Shown piece after piece: positions 1-8,835 of a stretch of 64,000 nt of DNA. The first letter of the stretch is position 1. The number at the start of each line of letters is the position of its first letter. The stretch covers positions 2,046,001 through 2,110,000 of the forward strand of contig NZ_CP034438.1 in the NCBI RefSeq assembly GCF_003952265.1, in the 5' to 3' direction. The position numbers and the translations under genes were made by a program. The DNA is from Flaviflexus salsibiostraticola. GTDB lineage: Bacteria; Actinomycetota; Actinomycetes; Actinomycetales; Actinomycetaceae. The notes beneath the pieces were generated by a model. It was not told the origin of the DNA. It did no database searches and saw only the letters and a program-made list of their open reading frames with translations.

Positions 1-2
1 TG

Positions 3-902
3 AGCGCCTACCCGGCAGGCCCGGGTGCCCACCCGGCAGGCGGCTACCCGGCCGATGTGGGCATCCACCCTGGAATGGACCCGTACCCCGCACATACCTC
101 TCCCGATCCTGTTCGCGCTCCAGACTCGACCCGTCTGTCGACGGGCCCGATGGCCACACCCCCGCAGTACCCGCCTCACGCCGGGCCGCACCACCCCGAG
201 GGGAGGCCGGCCGAGGTCGTCGCGCGGAACCCCTACGACGTCGAGGGACCAGCGGTCTTCCGCCCCATGCGCGAACCGGCCGTCGTCGCCCAGGCGCGCT
301 TCGATCCGAGGTTCACCCCTGCTCCGGTGCCGGACTGGCTCCGCCCGGCACCCCGGCGCCCCGGCATCGTCCTCATGCTGTGGGTCGTGTTCGTCGCCTG
401 GGCCGGTGTGCTGCCGACCTACTCGCTCATCGTCTTCGTGCTCTATGCCGTCATCACCTCGACGGTGGGGGTTGCGCGCGACAGTCTCATCCGCACCCGA
501 TTGGAGAAGGGCGGGCGGTTCAGGGCGGAATCGATCACCGTGATCGGGCGCCTGCCGCTCTCCACCCTCGGCGGGCTCGCGCGGACCGCGGCCTCTGTCG
601 GCTCCGGCATCGTCGTTGGCGGCGGCTTCGCCTGGTTCCTCCACAGCTTCCTCTTCGTCGAGGACGTCGTCGCCATCGCCGGAGGGTCGATGCTCGGCTC
701 CCTTCTCGCGTGGCTCTATCCGACGAGCAGGCCCTCCCGCGAGACCACCCGTCACCTCATCGCGACGATCGCTCCGAGCTCCGGGTACCGACTGTTCTGG
801 ACCGTCCTCGCCGTCGCCCTCATCTCGCTCGCCCTGGCAATGTACTCGGGCGGGGTTGAGCCGGACTGGAGCCCGCTCTCGAAGCCGTTCCCTTTCGACT
901 AG
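3..902 (+). CDS. Polytopic membrane protein with Pro/Gly/Tyr-rich N-terminus (5' end cut by window)
   Basis: The frame is open to the left edge of the window, so the true start lies outside; a GTG at 57 is only an internal candidate. The visible N-terminal ~100 residues are low-complexity and rich in Pro, Gly, Ala, His and Tyr, typical of a cytoplasmic disordered tail. About four hydrophobic segments follow: two adjacent ones over roughly nt 362-480, a pair over nt 560-720 and one over nt 790-850. There is no recognisable enzymatic motif. This organisation is common among uncharacterised actinobacterial membrane proteins. The next gene starts 11 bp after the stop, so the two may be co-transcribed. 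Function unknown. Confidence 0.6.
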   Translation, partial: SAYPAGPGAHPAGGYPADVGIHPGMDPYPAHTSPDPVRAPDSTRLSTGPMATPPQYPPHAGPHHPEGRPAEVVARNPYDVEGPAVFRPMREPAVVAQARFDPRFTPAPVPDWLRPAPRRPGIVLMLWVVFVAWAGVLPTYSLIVFVLYAVITSTVGVARDSLIRTRLEKGGRFRAESITVIGRLPLSTLGGLARTAASVGSGIVVGGGFAWFLHSFLFVEDVVAIAGGSMLGSLLAWLYPTSRPSRETTRHLIATIAPSSGYRLFWTVLAVALISLALAMYSGGVEPDWSPLSKPFPFD

Positions 903-912
903 ACTTGCGCCC

Positions 913-1290
913 ATGAGTCCCAGGATCCTCCTCGCCGCAGCGCCCATGTCTGCGGCGGCGATCCTCATGCTCGGAGCTCCCTGCGCGCCGTCGGCGCACC
1001 CCGTCTTCCTCTACACCGGCGTCGTCCATGCCGATGCCGAGTGCGGCAGCGGTGTCGCCCTCGGGCCCGGTGCCCTGCAGCTGCTCGGCATCGCAGCCCT
1101 GCTCCTGGTGACCGCCACAGCCAACTCGGCGCTGGTCCGGGACACGGTGGGATCGTTCGTCGGTCGGCTTCGCCAGCAGCCGCTTCCCGTGCGGATCCCC
1201 GCCGCGCAGCCCGTGTCGTCCTCCTATCGAGGTCGGTTCACGTATGGCGCAGAGCGTCGCACGAGCTCGCGCGACCCGCCCTCTGTCTGA
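913..1290 (+). CDS. Small secreted or membrane protein, function unknown
   Basis: The protein has 125 residues and an ATG start 11 bp after the preceding stop. The N-terminus looks like a signal peptide: an Arg at position 4, a long Ala/Leu/Met-rich hydrophobic core, then an Ala-rich cleavage region around residue 27. A second hydrophobic stretch (about residues 52-72) could be a membrane anchor. The C-terminal ~45 residues are basic and Ser/Arg/Pro-rich. Two cysteines lie close to the predicted mature N-terminus (residues 24 and 43). I do not recognise a family. Its position between a membrane protein and a DsbA-like protein suggests an envelope role, which is inference only. Confidence 0.55.
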   Translation: MSPRILLAAAPMSAAAILMLGAPCAPSAHPVFLYTGVVHADAECGSGVALGPGALQLLGIAALLLVTATANSALVRDTVGSFVGRLRQQPLPVRIPAAQPVSSSYRGRFTYGAERRTSSRDPPSV

Positions 1291-1333
1291 TCCGCCCCAG
1301 CCGACAGATCACGACAGATAAAGAAGGACCGCA

Positions 1334-2158
1334 ATGGCAGAGAAGAACATGACGAAGGCAGAGCGCCGCGAGGCGGCGCGCGAGAAGGCCAGGAAGCTTC
1401 AGGAGGCGGAGGCAAAGCGCGCGAAGCGCAATCGCCTCATCACCATCGGCATCATCCTGGCGGCGATCGCCCTCGTGGGCGTCGTCATCTGGTCCATCGT
1501 CAGCAATGGACGAGACAATGGGGAGGACGGTGCCGGAAGGCAGGAGTGGGACCCGGTCGCGGTCCAGGTCGAGCCCGTCGTCAAGGACGGCACCGACATC
1601 ACGACCGGATGGTCGGTCATCGGTGACGGTGCCGAGCTCGCCGCCGACTCCAACCGCCTCGACATCTACTTCGACTACATGTGCACGTACTGCAATGACC
1701 TCGAGCAGTTCAACGGCGGCGACATCAACGACATCATCGCCGAGGGCGATGCGGAGATCGTCTACCACCCGGTCGCGATCCTCCGCAATGACTTCTCCGC
1801 GAAGGGCGCCGCCGCGTTCAAGTACATCGCCGAGAATTCGCCCGAGCACCTGGCAGCCTTCCACAAGAACGTCTTCGAGGAGACGGATGCCGTGCTCAAC
1901 AACCGGGCCTCGTCCCTGCCCGATTGGGGCAGCATCGAGGACGCCGCCCGCGACGCGGGCGTGCCTGAGGATATCGCCTCCACCATCGAGGAGGAGGCCG
2001 ACCTCGAGTGGGTGAACACCGCGACGCAGGCGTTCCTCGAGAACTACCGGGGCACGCCGACCGTCCTTCTCAACGGTACGGAGACCACCGCGTGGGCCGC
2101 CAACGACTTCCCGGCCATGCTCGGCCTGGCAGAGCCGAAGGCAACGCCCACCGAATAG
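1334..2158 (+). CDS. Membrane-anchored DsbA-family thiol oxidoreductase
   Basis: This is a 274-residue protein. It has a highly charged Lys/Arg/Glu-rich cytoplasmic N-terminus (about residues 1-35), a single transmembrane helix (about 36-58), and an extracytoplasmic thioredoxin-fold domain of the DsbA/Thioredoxin_4 type. The redox motif is C-T-Y-C, in the FDYMCTYC context near residue 115. The cis-proline loop follows in the Thr-Pro of RGTPTVLL near residue 236. The family catalyses disulfide formation or isomerisation in exported proteins, and single-anchor versions are standard in actinobacteria. An AGAAGGA ribosome site precedes the ATG. The specific substrates cannot be read from the sequence. 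Confidence 0.85.
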   Translation: MAEKNMTKAERREAAREKARKLQEAEAKRAKRNRLITIGIILAAIALVGVVIWSIVSNGRDNGEDGAGRQEWDPVAVQVEPVVKDGTDITTGWSVIGDGAELAADSNRLDIYFDYMCTYCNDLEQFNGGDINDIIAEGDAEIVYHPVAILRNDFSAKGAAAFKYIAENSPEHLAAFHKNVFEETDAVLNNRASSLPDWGSIEDAARDAGVPEDIASTIEEEADLEWVNTATQAFLENYRGTPTVLLNGTETTAWAANDFPAMLGLAEPKATPTE

Positions 2159-2219
2159 GATCACAGTGTGCGGGTTGGCTATGCCAGGCGGGTGTCTGGC
2201 AGAATTGACCCGGCACGTC

Positions 2220-2295
2220 GCCGCCTTAGCTCAGCTGGTAGAGCACCCGCCTTGTAAGCGGACGGTCGTCGGTTCGAATCCGACAGGCGGCTCCA
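2220..2295 (+). tRNA. tRNA-Thr (anticodon TGT)
   Basis: A complete cloverleaf can be folded. The 7-bp acceptor pairs 2220-2226 with 2285-2291, and T-discriminator plus encoded CCA follow at 2292-2295. The T-arm carries GGTTCGAATCC. The anticodon loop is CTTGTAA, giving TGT. The outermost anticodon-stem pair is a C-A mismatch, which is tolerable. Confidence 0.95.
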
Positions 2296-2334
2296 CGGGG
2301 CCCTGATACGCCACAAGCGGACCCAGGGCCCCGT
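2295..2334 (+). terminator. Hairpin after tRNA-Thr
   Basis: An 11-bp perfect GC-rich inverted repeat (2295-2305 with 2324-2334, loop of 18) starts at the last base of the tRNA. It could serve as transcription terminator or processing signal, although no T-tract follows. Confidence 0.5.
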
Positions 2335-2472
2335 ATCCATTCCTGCCGGTCAGCAGGTGGCGGGCAGCCCGGCCCAGTGCGCTGATCATGCACCTCTCGC
2401 GGTGCGAGATGAGAACCTGGACCTGCAGTGAGCATCGGCGCTCGACCAGCGCCTCCGCCGCTTAAACAGAAA

Positions 2473-2505
2473 TGAGGGGCATTCCCGCATTCGGAATGCC
2501 CCTCA
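2473..2505. terminator. Intergenic hairpin in the tRNA-Thr/ppc gap
   Basis: A perfect 13-bp inverted repeat (2473-2485 with 2493-2505, 7-nt loop) sits in the 425-bp stretch between tRNA-Thr and the end of ppc. I see no gene in that stretch. The hairpin has a terminator-like stem but no clear T-run on either strand. Confidence 0.45.
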
Positions 2506-2669
2506 CCCCTGGTGTGGCCAGTTGAAATGGTACAACCAAAGTCAGCCGTGCGCAGACCCTGTGTCTCACAATCCCAGGCCATAGAATCCCGAATGTGCAC
2601 GAACCGGACGACTGACTAGACCAAGCTCACACCTATTCAGACACAGTGACGATAAATATCTATGTTTCT

Positions 2670-2706
2670 ACGTCTGTGCCCCGAACAGCGTTCGGGGCAC
2701 AGACGT
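2670..2706 (-). terminator. Probable ppc terminator hairpin
   Basis: A 16-bp perfect inverted repeat (2670-2685 with 2691-2706) with a 5-nt loop lies 15 bp beyond the ppc stop codon, which is the expected place for a terminator of this minus-strand gene. Confidence 0.65.
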
Positions 2707-2720
2707 CGATGTGACAGTGA

Positions 2721-5504
2721 TCAGCCGGTGTTCCTCATGCCGGCGGAGATGCCATTGATCGTTGTGAGGAGCGCTCGCTTGAGATCCTCGCTCGCCTCGG
2801 GTCCGGCTTCGCGGATGCGGGTGAGGAGGTTGACCTGCATGTAGCTGATCGGGTGAAGGTACTGGTCGCGCACCTCGAGGGTCCGCTTGAGGACCGGGTT
2901 CGAGTCAAGCAGATCATCGCAGCCGGTCAGCGCGGTGAGCTCCTCAATCGTGATGGCGAACTCCTCGCGGATGAGATCGAACAGCGGCCACAGGCGCTCC
3001 GGCGCAAGCGAGCGCACGTAGTGCTGCGCGATTGCGAGGTCGGTCTTCTTCGCCGTCATCTCCACGTTTGAGATGACCGCCCTGAAGAAGTGCCAGCTGT
3101 CGAACATGTCCTTGAGCTCGCCGCCGAAGCCCGCCTCGCGGGCCGCGCGCAGCGCTGTTCCCACGCCGAACCAGCCGGGCACGATCTGGCGGGACTGGGT
3201 CCAACCGAACACCCAGGGGATGGCCCGGAGTCCGTCGATGCCGCTCTCCGCGGTCGTCCTCTTGGCGGGGCGCGAACCGATGTTGAGCATGCCGAGCTGC
3301 TGGACCGGGGTGGTGGTCACGAAGTACTCGGGCAGGTCCGGGTCGTCGATGAGCTCGCGGTAGCGCCGGAACGCGGCCTCGGAGATGAAGTCCATGAGCC
3401 GATCGCGAGAGGCCTGAACATCGGCCGATGCTCGGGCAGCGCGATGGAGCGAGGACGCCTCCATAACGGCGGCCACGGTGAGCTCGAGATTCTCGCGGGC
3501 CAGCTCGGGGTGGAGATACTTGTCGGAGATGACCTCACCCTGCTCGGTGAACTTGATCTCCCCATCGAGCACGCCGTACGGCTGGGACAGGATCGAATCG
3601 TAGGTGGGGCCGCCGCCGCGGCCGACGGACCCGCCGCGGCCATGGAACAGCCGCAGCTTGATCCCGTGCTTCGCGGCGACGTCGCGCAGGCGACGCTGGG
3701 CCTGGTGGATCTCCCACTGGGAGGTCAGCACGCCCGAGTCCTTGTTCGAGTCCGAGTACCCGAGCATGACCTCCTGGAGGTTGCCCCTCATGCGGACGAT
3801 CGCCCGGTAGGAGGGGTCGGCGAACAGGGTCTCGAGGATCTCATCCGCGATCCGCAGCTCGCGGACCTCTTCGAGGAGCGGCACGAAGCCGATCGTCGCG
3901 TGCCCCGAGGTTGTCCCGTTCGGGATGCTGATGAGGCCGGCCTCGCGGGCGATGACGGCGGCGGCGAGGATGTCGTGGGCGCCGTGGGTCATCGAGACGA
4001 TGTAGGTCTCCGCCACGTCGGGACCGTAGATGCTCTGAGCACGGGCGACCTCAGCGAAGGTGTCGTACGTGCGCTGCGCGGAGTCGGTGAGGCCGAGGGT
4101 GCCGTTGACGATGCCGGGGCCCGCGAGCGGGCGCTTCGAGGCCAGCTCGTGCGACAGCAGCTCGGTGAGCTCCTCCTCGGACTTCTCGCCGTAGGCGCTG
4201 CCCTCTCCGCCGAGCCGGGCGTAGAGCTGCTCGAGCAGCTCGTGGTGCTTCGACGAATGCTCGCGGACATCGATCGAGGCGAGGGTGAGGCCGATGCCGC
4301 CGAGAGTGCGGCGAATATCGCCCGCGAGGCCCGTGACGACCCGGCCGGAGCCGGTGCGGTCGAGCGCGTCGGTGATGACGGCGAAATCGCGGCGGATGTC
4401 CTCCGTGCAGGAGTAGTCCGCGCCGGGCACGTGCTCGGTGCCCTCGTTGATCCGCGCCTTTGTGCGGAGGAACTTGCCCTTCATGAGCTCGATCTTGAGC
4501 CGGAACGGCTCGTCGACGAACAGCTCCTGGACGAAGCGGGGGAACTTCGTGAGGGTGGCCAGGTCGGCCTCGATCGACGCGCGGAGCTGCTCGTCGGGCT
4601 CGACGAGCTTCGTCGAGATCGACAGGACGTGCGACGCGTAGGTGAGCTTGTCGATGGCGACATCGATCGCCTCGTTCGCCTGCATCCGCAGGATCTCAGC
4701 GGTCACCTCCGGGGTGACGAAGGGGTTGCCGTCGCGGTCACCGCCGATCCATGAGAACAGCTGGAGCGGCTCACTGCCCGGTTTGAGCTCGGCGCCTGCC
4801 GCCTCAAGCTCGGCGGCCAGCACCGACACTGTCTCGGGCAGGGCGTCGGTGTAGAGCTCCTTGAGGTAGTAGAGGAGGTTGCGGGCCTCGTCGACCGGGG
4901 TCGGTGCGGTGCGGCGCAGCTCGTCCGTCTGCCACAGCAGCTCGATGATCTCCTCGAGCTTGCGGTCCTGACGGCGGCGTGCCGCCGTCCCCTCCTCGGT
5001 CGTCTCTGAGAGGACATCGAACAGGCGACGGAGCTTGCCGAGCAGGGCTCGGCGGGAGGCCTCGGTCGGGTGGGCGGTGAAGACGAGCCGGATGTCGAGC
5101 TTCTCGGCAATGCGATTGAGCTCGTCCGTGCCGAGCGAGTCGCCGATCCGGGCGACGGCACGAGAGATCCACTCCTCGCTCTCGGGTCGGCTCTTGCGAA
5201 CCCGGGCCCGCTGGTTCTGCTCCGCCGTGTTCGCGAGCTGGAAGTAGAGGGTGAAGGCGCGGACAAGGTCCGTCACGCGCTCCATCGGGAGATCGCGGAG
5301 TTCGTCCGCCATCTCCGCGAAGACCTCGATGCGGCTGGTCGACAGCCGCGCGTCCTTGGCGAGCTGGCGGATCCGCTCGACCTGGTCGAGAAGGTCCTCG
5401 CCCTTCTGCTCGGCAAGAATCTGGCCCAGCATGCTGGCGAGCCGGCGCACGTCCGCGCGAAGTTCGGCATCGCTGTCTGCATGCCGCTGAATGTTATCTG
5501 TCAC
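2721..5504 (-). CDS. ppc: Phosphoenolpyruvate carboxylase
   Basis: The 927-residue protein has the normal family length. The enzyme carboxylates PEP to oxaloacetate, an anaplerotic reaction that feeds the TCA cycle. Signature motifs are all present: the catalytic His in the HPTEASRR motif (about residue 145), the PEP-binding GYSDSNKDSG, and the Gly/Arg-rich loop FHGRGGSVGRGGGP near residue 595. The C-terminus ends in the usual NTG. The start is a GTG at 5504, preceded on the minus strand by a strong GAGGAGG ribosome site; the overlapping ATG two bases upstream is out of frame. The gene is divergent from the copper operon, so its promoter shares the 166-bp region that contains two CsoR-type palindromes. 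It is not obviously part of another operon. Confidence 0.97.
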   Translation of the reverse strand: MTDNIQRHADSDAELRADVRRLASMLGQILAEQKGEDLLDQVERIRQLAKDARLSTSRIEVFAEMADELRDLPMERVTDLVRAFTLYFQLANTAEQNQRARVRKSRPESEEWISRAVARIGDSLGTDELNRIAEKLDIRLVFTAHPTEASRRALLGKLRRLFDVLSETTEEGTAARRRQDRKLEEIIELLWQTDELRRTAPTPVDEARNLLYYLKELYTDALPETVSVLAAELEAAGAELKPGSEPLQLFSWIGGDRDGNPFVTPEVTAEILRMQANEAIDVAIDKLTYASHVLSISTKLVEPDEQLRASIEADLATLTKFPRFVQELFVDEPFRLKIELMKGKFLRTKARINEGTEHVPGADYSCTEDIRRDFAVITDALDRTGSGRVVTGLAGDIRRTLGGIGLTLASIDVREHSSKHHELLEQLYARLGGEGSAYGEKSEEELTELLSHELASKRPLAGPGIVNGTLGLTDSAQRTYDTFAEVARAQSIYGPDVAETYIVSMTHGAHDILAAAVIAREAGLISIPNGTTSGHATIGFVPLLEEVRELRIADEILETLFADPSYRAIVRMRGNLQEVMLGYSDSNKDSGVLTSQWEIHQAQRRLRDVAAKHGIKLRLFHGRGGSVGRGGGPTYDSILSQPYGVLDGEIKFTEQGEVISDKYLHPELARENLELTVAAVMEASSLHRAARASADVQASRDRLMDFISEAAFRRYRELIDDPDLPEYFVTTTPVQQLGMLNIGSRPAKRTTAESGIDGLRAIPWVFGWTQSRQIVPGWFGVGTALRAAREAGFGGELKDMFDSWHFFRAVISNVEMTAKKTDLAIAQHYVRSLAPERLWPLFDLIREEFAITIEELTALTGCDDLLDSNPVLKRTLEVRDQYLHPISYMQVNLLTRIREAGPEASEDLKRALLTTINGISAGMRNTG

Positions 5505-5600
5505 ATGTCCTCCTCTAGTTGGACGAAGAAGACTTTAGTGCACTGCTGGGTGAGGCGCGCTTCCGTCCATCCATTCTGTGGGACAAACGTCCCGTTGGCA

Positions 5601-5650
5601 TATACCCCAAGGGGTATAAAGTGGACATTGCTATACCCCAAGGGGGGTAT
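5601..5650 (+). promoter_or_regulatory. Tandem CsoR operator palindromes upstream of copZ
   Basis: Two copies of a TATACCCCAAGGGGTATA-type palindrome occur at 5601-5618 (perfect dyad) and 5632-5650 (two extra G, otherwise matching). They lie 20-70 bp upstream of the copZ ATG. G/C-tract dyads flanked by TA-rich arms are the established CsoR operator form. A csoR gene closes the same operon, so autoregulated copper-inducible control is the natural reading. Confidence 0.8.
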
Positions 5651-5670
5651 CCAACCGAAGGGAAGAGCAC

Positions 5671-5880
5671 ATGACCACGACTGAATACCAGGTGACTGGA
5701 ATGACCTGCGGCCACTGCGAGCGCCACGTGACTGAAGAGGTCACCCAGGTCGAGGGCGTCGAGTCCATCGAGGTCTCGCACGAGACCGGCCGCCTCGTCG
5801 TCACCTCCTCGCAGGAGATCTCCGACGCCGCCATCGTTGCCGCCGTCGACGAGGCCGGCTACGAGGCCGTTCGCGCCTGA
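5671..5880 (+). CDS. copZ: Copper chaperone (heavy-metal-associated domain)
   Basis: This is a 69-residue single HMA domain with the metal-binding GMTCGHC motif at residues 10-16 and the beta-alpha-beta-beta-alpha-beta length typical of CopZ. The family binds Cu(I) in the cytoplasm and delivers it to CopA-type ATPases or to CsoR. It is the first gene of the copZ-copA-csoR unit, 36 bp ahead of copA and directly behind two CsoR-type operators. A GGGAAGAG ribosome site precedes the ATG. The gene order and operators together make a copper role more likely than another soft metal. Confidence 0.93.
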   Translation: MTTTEYQVTGMTCGHCERHVTEEVTQVEGVESIEVSHETGRLVVTSSQEISDAAIVAAVDEAGYEAVRA

Positions 5881-5915
5881 CCGCCACCCGCTCCCTCGAC
5901 CCGAAAGGCCCGTCC

Positions 5916-8429
5916 ATGACACAGATGACCGCAGCAGACTCCGTTGAGCTGGAGGTGGGCGGGATGACGTGCGCGTCGTGCGCGGCGCGCGTGGAGAAGA
6001 AACTCAATCGGCTCGAGGGAGTGTCGGCGACCGTCAATTACGCGACCGAGAAGGCGAAGGTGGAGATCCCGGAGGGCTTCGACACCGACCTGCTCATCGC
6101 CCAGGTTGAATCCGCCGGGTACACGGCGAAGCTCAAGAAGCGCGAGGTGCCCGCAGGGGCTCTCGAGCTCACGATCGGCGGAATGACGTGCGCGTCGTGC
6201 GCGGCCCGGGTCGAGAAGAAACTCAATCGACTCGAGGGAGTCTCGGCAACCGTCAATTACGCGACCGAGAAGGCCCGCGTGGAGATTCCCGATGGGTACG
6301 ACACCGACCTTCTCATCGCCCAGGTCGAATCCGCCGGGTACACGGCGGCGCTGCCCGCTCCGCCGTCCGCGGACGAGACGTTCGCCGAGGCGGACGAGCC
6401 GGATCGGGAGATGGAGAGCCTGCGCCAGCGTCTCATCGGCTCCGCCGTCCTCTCGATCCCCGTCATCATCCTCTCCATGGTCCCCGCCCTCCAGTTCACG
6501 CACTGGCAGTGGCTCGTCCTCACCCTGACGGCTCCGGTCGTCGTCTGGGCCGGCTACCCGTTCCACAGGGCGGCGTGGTCGAACCTCAGGCATGGGGCGG
6601 CCACGATGGACACCCTCATCTCCCTTGGCACGATCGCGGCCTTCCTCTGGTCGCTCTACGCCCTCTTCTTCGGCACCGCCGGCCACCCGGGCATGACCCA
6701 CGGGTTCGAGTTCGCTCCGAGCCGCGCGACGGGCGAGGGCAACATCTACCTTGAAGTCGCCGCCGGCGTCACGATGTTCGTCCTGCTCGGCCGCTACTTC
6801 GAGAAGCGCTCGAAGCGCGAGGCGGGTTCGGCGATGCGGGCACTCATGGACATGGGTGCGAAGGACGTCGCGATCCTGCGGGACGGCGTCGAGGTCCGCG
6901 TCCCGATCGGCCAACTCAGGGTCGGCGACGAGTTCATCGTCCGCCCCGGCGAGAAGATCGCGACGGACGGCGTCGTCATCACCGGCAGCTCGGCGGTCGA
7001 TGCCTCGATGCTGACCGGTGAGTCCGTTCCGGTTGAAGTGGTCGTCGGCGACAATGTCACCGGTGCGACGGTCAACGCCGGCGGCCGCATCGTCGTCCGC
7101 GCCACACGGATCGGCTCCGACACGCAGCTCGCTCAGATGGCGCGGCTCGTCGAGGAGGCGCAGACCGGCAAGGCCGAGGTCCAGCGGCTCGCCGACCGGA
7201 TCTCCGGCATCTTCGTCCCCATCGTCATCATCATCGCCATCGTCACCCTCATCGCCTGGCTCGCCACGGGCCACGGTGCGGACATGGCCTTCACGGCGGC
7301 TGTCGCCGTTCTCATCATCGCCTGCCCCTGCGCCCTCGGACTCGCCACCCCGACCGCGCTCCTCGTCGGCACGGGCCGCGGCGCCCAGCTCGGCATCCTC
7401 ATCAAGGGCCCGGAAGTCCTCGAGCAGACCCGTGTCATCGACACGATCGTTCTCGACAAGACGGGCACGGTGACCACCGGTGTCATGACGCTCGAGGAGG
7501 TCCACCTCTCCGGCGCGGACCGCCAGACCCTGCTGAGCATTGCCGGCAGCCTTGAGAACGCCTCCGAGCATCCCATCGCCCGCGCCATCGCCCAGGGTGC
7601 CGCGGCGGAGATCGGCGCTTTCGCCGAGGTCGACGACTTCAGGAACCACGAGGGTCACGGTGTGTCCGGTCTTGTCGATGGCAGGCACGCCCTCGTCGGG
7701 AAGCCGTCCCTCCTCGCCGACCATGGCATGGCGCTCGGTGACCTCGAGGCCGCCTTCGAGGCGGCCCAGGAGGCCGGCAAGACCGTGGTCGCGGCCGGCT
7801 GGGACGGCGCAGTGCGCGGCGTCCTCGTCGTCGCGGATCAGGTCAAGCCCACCTCGGCGGAGGCTGTTGAGCAGCTGACGGGCCTTGGCCTCGAGGTGAT
7901 CCTGCTGACGGGCGACAACGACCGGGTGGCCCGGCACATCGCCGCCCAGGTCGGCATCGACCGCGTCATCTCCGAGGTCCTCCCGCAGGACAAGGTCGAG
8001 GTCGTCGAGCGGCTGCAGAAGGAGGGCAGGAGCGTCGCCATGGTCGGCGACGGCGTCAACGACGCTCCCGCGCTCGTCCAGGCCGATCTCGGCCTCGCGA
8101 TGGGCACCGGCACGGATGTTGCCCTCGAGGCGGCCGACATCGCCCTCGTGCGCGGGGACCTGCGCAGCGCGGCCGATGCGATCCGGCTTTCGAGGAAGAC
8201 CCTCACGACCATCAAGGGGAACCTGTTCTGGGCGTTCGCCTACAACACGGCGGCGATCCCGCTCGCGGCCCTCGGCATGCTCAACCCGATGATCGCGGGC
8301 GCCGCCATGGCATTCTCCTCCGTGTTCGTCGTGTCAAACTCGCTGCGGCTCCGCGGCTTCACGTCCACCGCGCGCCAGCGCGAAGAATCCGTCGAAGCAC
8401 CGCGGGTGCAGGAGGAGGTATCGGCATGA
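5916..8429 (+). CDS. copA: Copper-exporting P1B-type ATPase with two HMA domains
   Basis: The protein has 837 residues. Two N-terminal metal-binding domains carry MTCASC motifs (Cys19/22 and Cys92/95) and are nearly identical to each other, also at the DNA level. Eight predicted membrane helices follow. The transport-site motif is CPC (Cys470-Pro-Cys472), the phosphorylation motif is DKTGT (Asp514), and the hinge motif is GDGVND near residue 714. CPC plus HMA domains of this kind mark Cu(I) export (P1B-1). It is co-transcribed with copZ upstream, and its last codons overlap csoR by 4 bp (ATGA). The near-identical HMA copies imply recent tandem duplication or ongoing gene conversion. Confidence 0.95.
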   Translation: MTQMTAADSVELEVGGMTCASCAARVEKKLNRLEGVSATVNYATEKAKVEIPEGFDTDLLIAQVESAGYTAKLKKREVPAGALELTIGGMTCASCAARVEKKLNRLEGVSATVNYATEKARVEIPDGYDTDLLIAQVESAGYTAALPAPPSADETFAEADEPDREMESLRQRLIGSAVLSIPVIILSMVPALQFTHWQWLVLTLTAPVVVWAGYPFHRAAWSNLRHGAATMDTLISLGTIAAFLWSLYALFFGTAGHPGMTHGFEFAPSRATGEGNIYLEVAAGVTMFVLLGRYFEKRSKREAGSAMRALMDMGAKDVAILRDGVEVRVPIGQLRVGDEFIVRPGEKIATDGVVITGSSAVDASMLTGESVPVEVVVGDNVTGATVNAGGRIVVRATRIGSDTQLAQMARLVEEAQTGKAEVQRLADRISGIFVPIVIIIAIVTLIAWLATGHGADMAFTAAVAVLIIACPCALGLATPTALLVGTGRGAQLGILIKGPEVLEQTRVIDTIVLDKTGTVTTGVMTLEEVHLSGADRQTLLSIAGSLENASEHPIARAIAQGAAAEIGAFAEVDDFRNHEGHGVSGLVDGRHALVGKPSLLADHGMALGDLEAAFEAAQEAGKTVVAAGWDGAVRGVLVVADQVKPTSAEAVEQLTGLGLEVILLTGDNDRVARHIAAQVGIDRVISEVLPQDKVEVVERLQKEGRSVAMVGDGVNDAPALVQADLGLAMGTGTDVALEAADIALVRGDLRSAADAIRLSRKTLTTIKGNLFWAFAYNTAAIPLAALGMLNPMIAGAAMAFSSVFVVSNSLRLRGFTSTARQREESVEAPRVQEEVSA

Positions 8430-8761
8430 CCGAGCAGATGACGGAGACCGCCGAAGGCCAGTGCTGCGGGTCGGAGCATCACCACGGCTACCACGACAGC
8501 AAGGCGAAGTACCTGGCGCGACTGCGCCGCATCGAGGGCCAGGCCCGCGGCATCCACCGCATGGTCGACGAGGAGGAGTACTGCATCGACATCCTCACCC
8601 AGATCGCCGCTCTGACGAGCGCGCTCGAGAACGTCGGACTCTCTCTCCTCAAGGACCACCTCAGCCACTGCGTCATGGACGCCGCGAAGACCGGCGGCCA
8701 GGTCGCCGACGACAAGATCGATGAGGCCATGGCTGCGATCACGCGTCTGGTCAAGTCCTGA
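8426..8761 (+). CDS. csoR: Copper-sensing transcriptional repressor CsoR
   Basis: The 111-residue protein belongs to the CsoR/RcnR (DUF156) all-helical repressor family. The Cu(I) ligand set of CsoR proteins is visible as Cys53, His78 and Cys82. The first helix carries the usual [10 protein letters not shown] stretch. An additional N-terminal CC and a His-rich segment (residues 13-23) precede the core; such extra ligands vary between homologues. The gene overlaps copA by 4 bp, so it is translated from the same message. It would repress from the two palindromes upstream of copZ and release DNA on binding Cu(I). Confidence 0.93.
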   Translation: MTEQMTETAEGQCCGSEHHHGYHDSKAKYLARLRRIEGQARGIHRMVDEEEYCIDILTQIAALTSALENVGLSLLKDHLSHCVMDAAKTGGQVADDKIDEAMAAITRLVKS

Positions 8762-8791
8762 TCGACGGTCCTGACCGTCAGCCGGTCCCTC

Positions 8792-8826
8792 CGTGTGGGG
8801 CGAGGATTCAACCCTCGCCCCACACG
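8792..8826. terminator. Bidirectional terminator between csoR and nei
   Basis: A perfect 14-bp inverted repeat (8792-8805 with 8813-8826, 7-nt loop) sits between the converging 3' ends of csoR and the minus-strand glycosylase gene. Confidence 0.75.
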
Positions 8827-8835
8827 CATGTCTGC

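Noticed and set aside
2226..2600. Minus-strand frame over tRNA-Thr and downstream hairpins
   Set aside because: It reads through the tRNA and terminator-like hairpins, so it is not a gene.
3090..4754. Long plus-strand open frame over ppc
   Set aside because: High GC produces long antisense frames. ppc matches its family along its full length, and the plus-strand frame is low-complexity with no ribosome site or family features.
5859..7937. Long minus-strand open frame over copA
   Set aside because: Asp/Glu/Arg-rich nonsense translation antisense to a fully recognisable ATPase.
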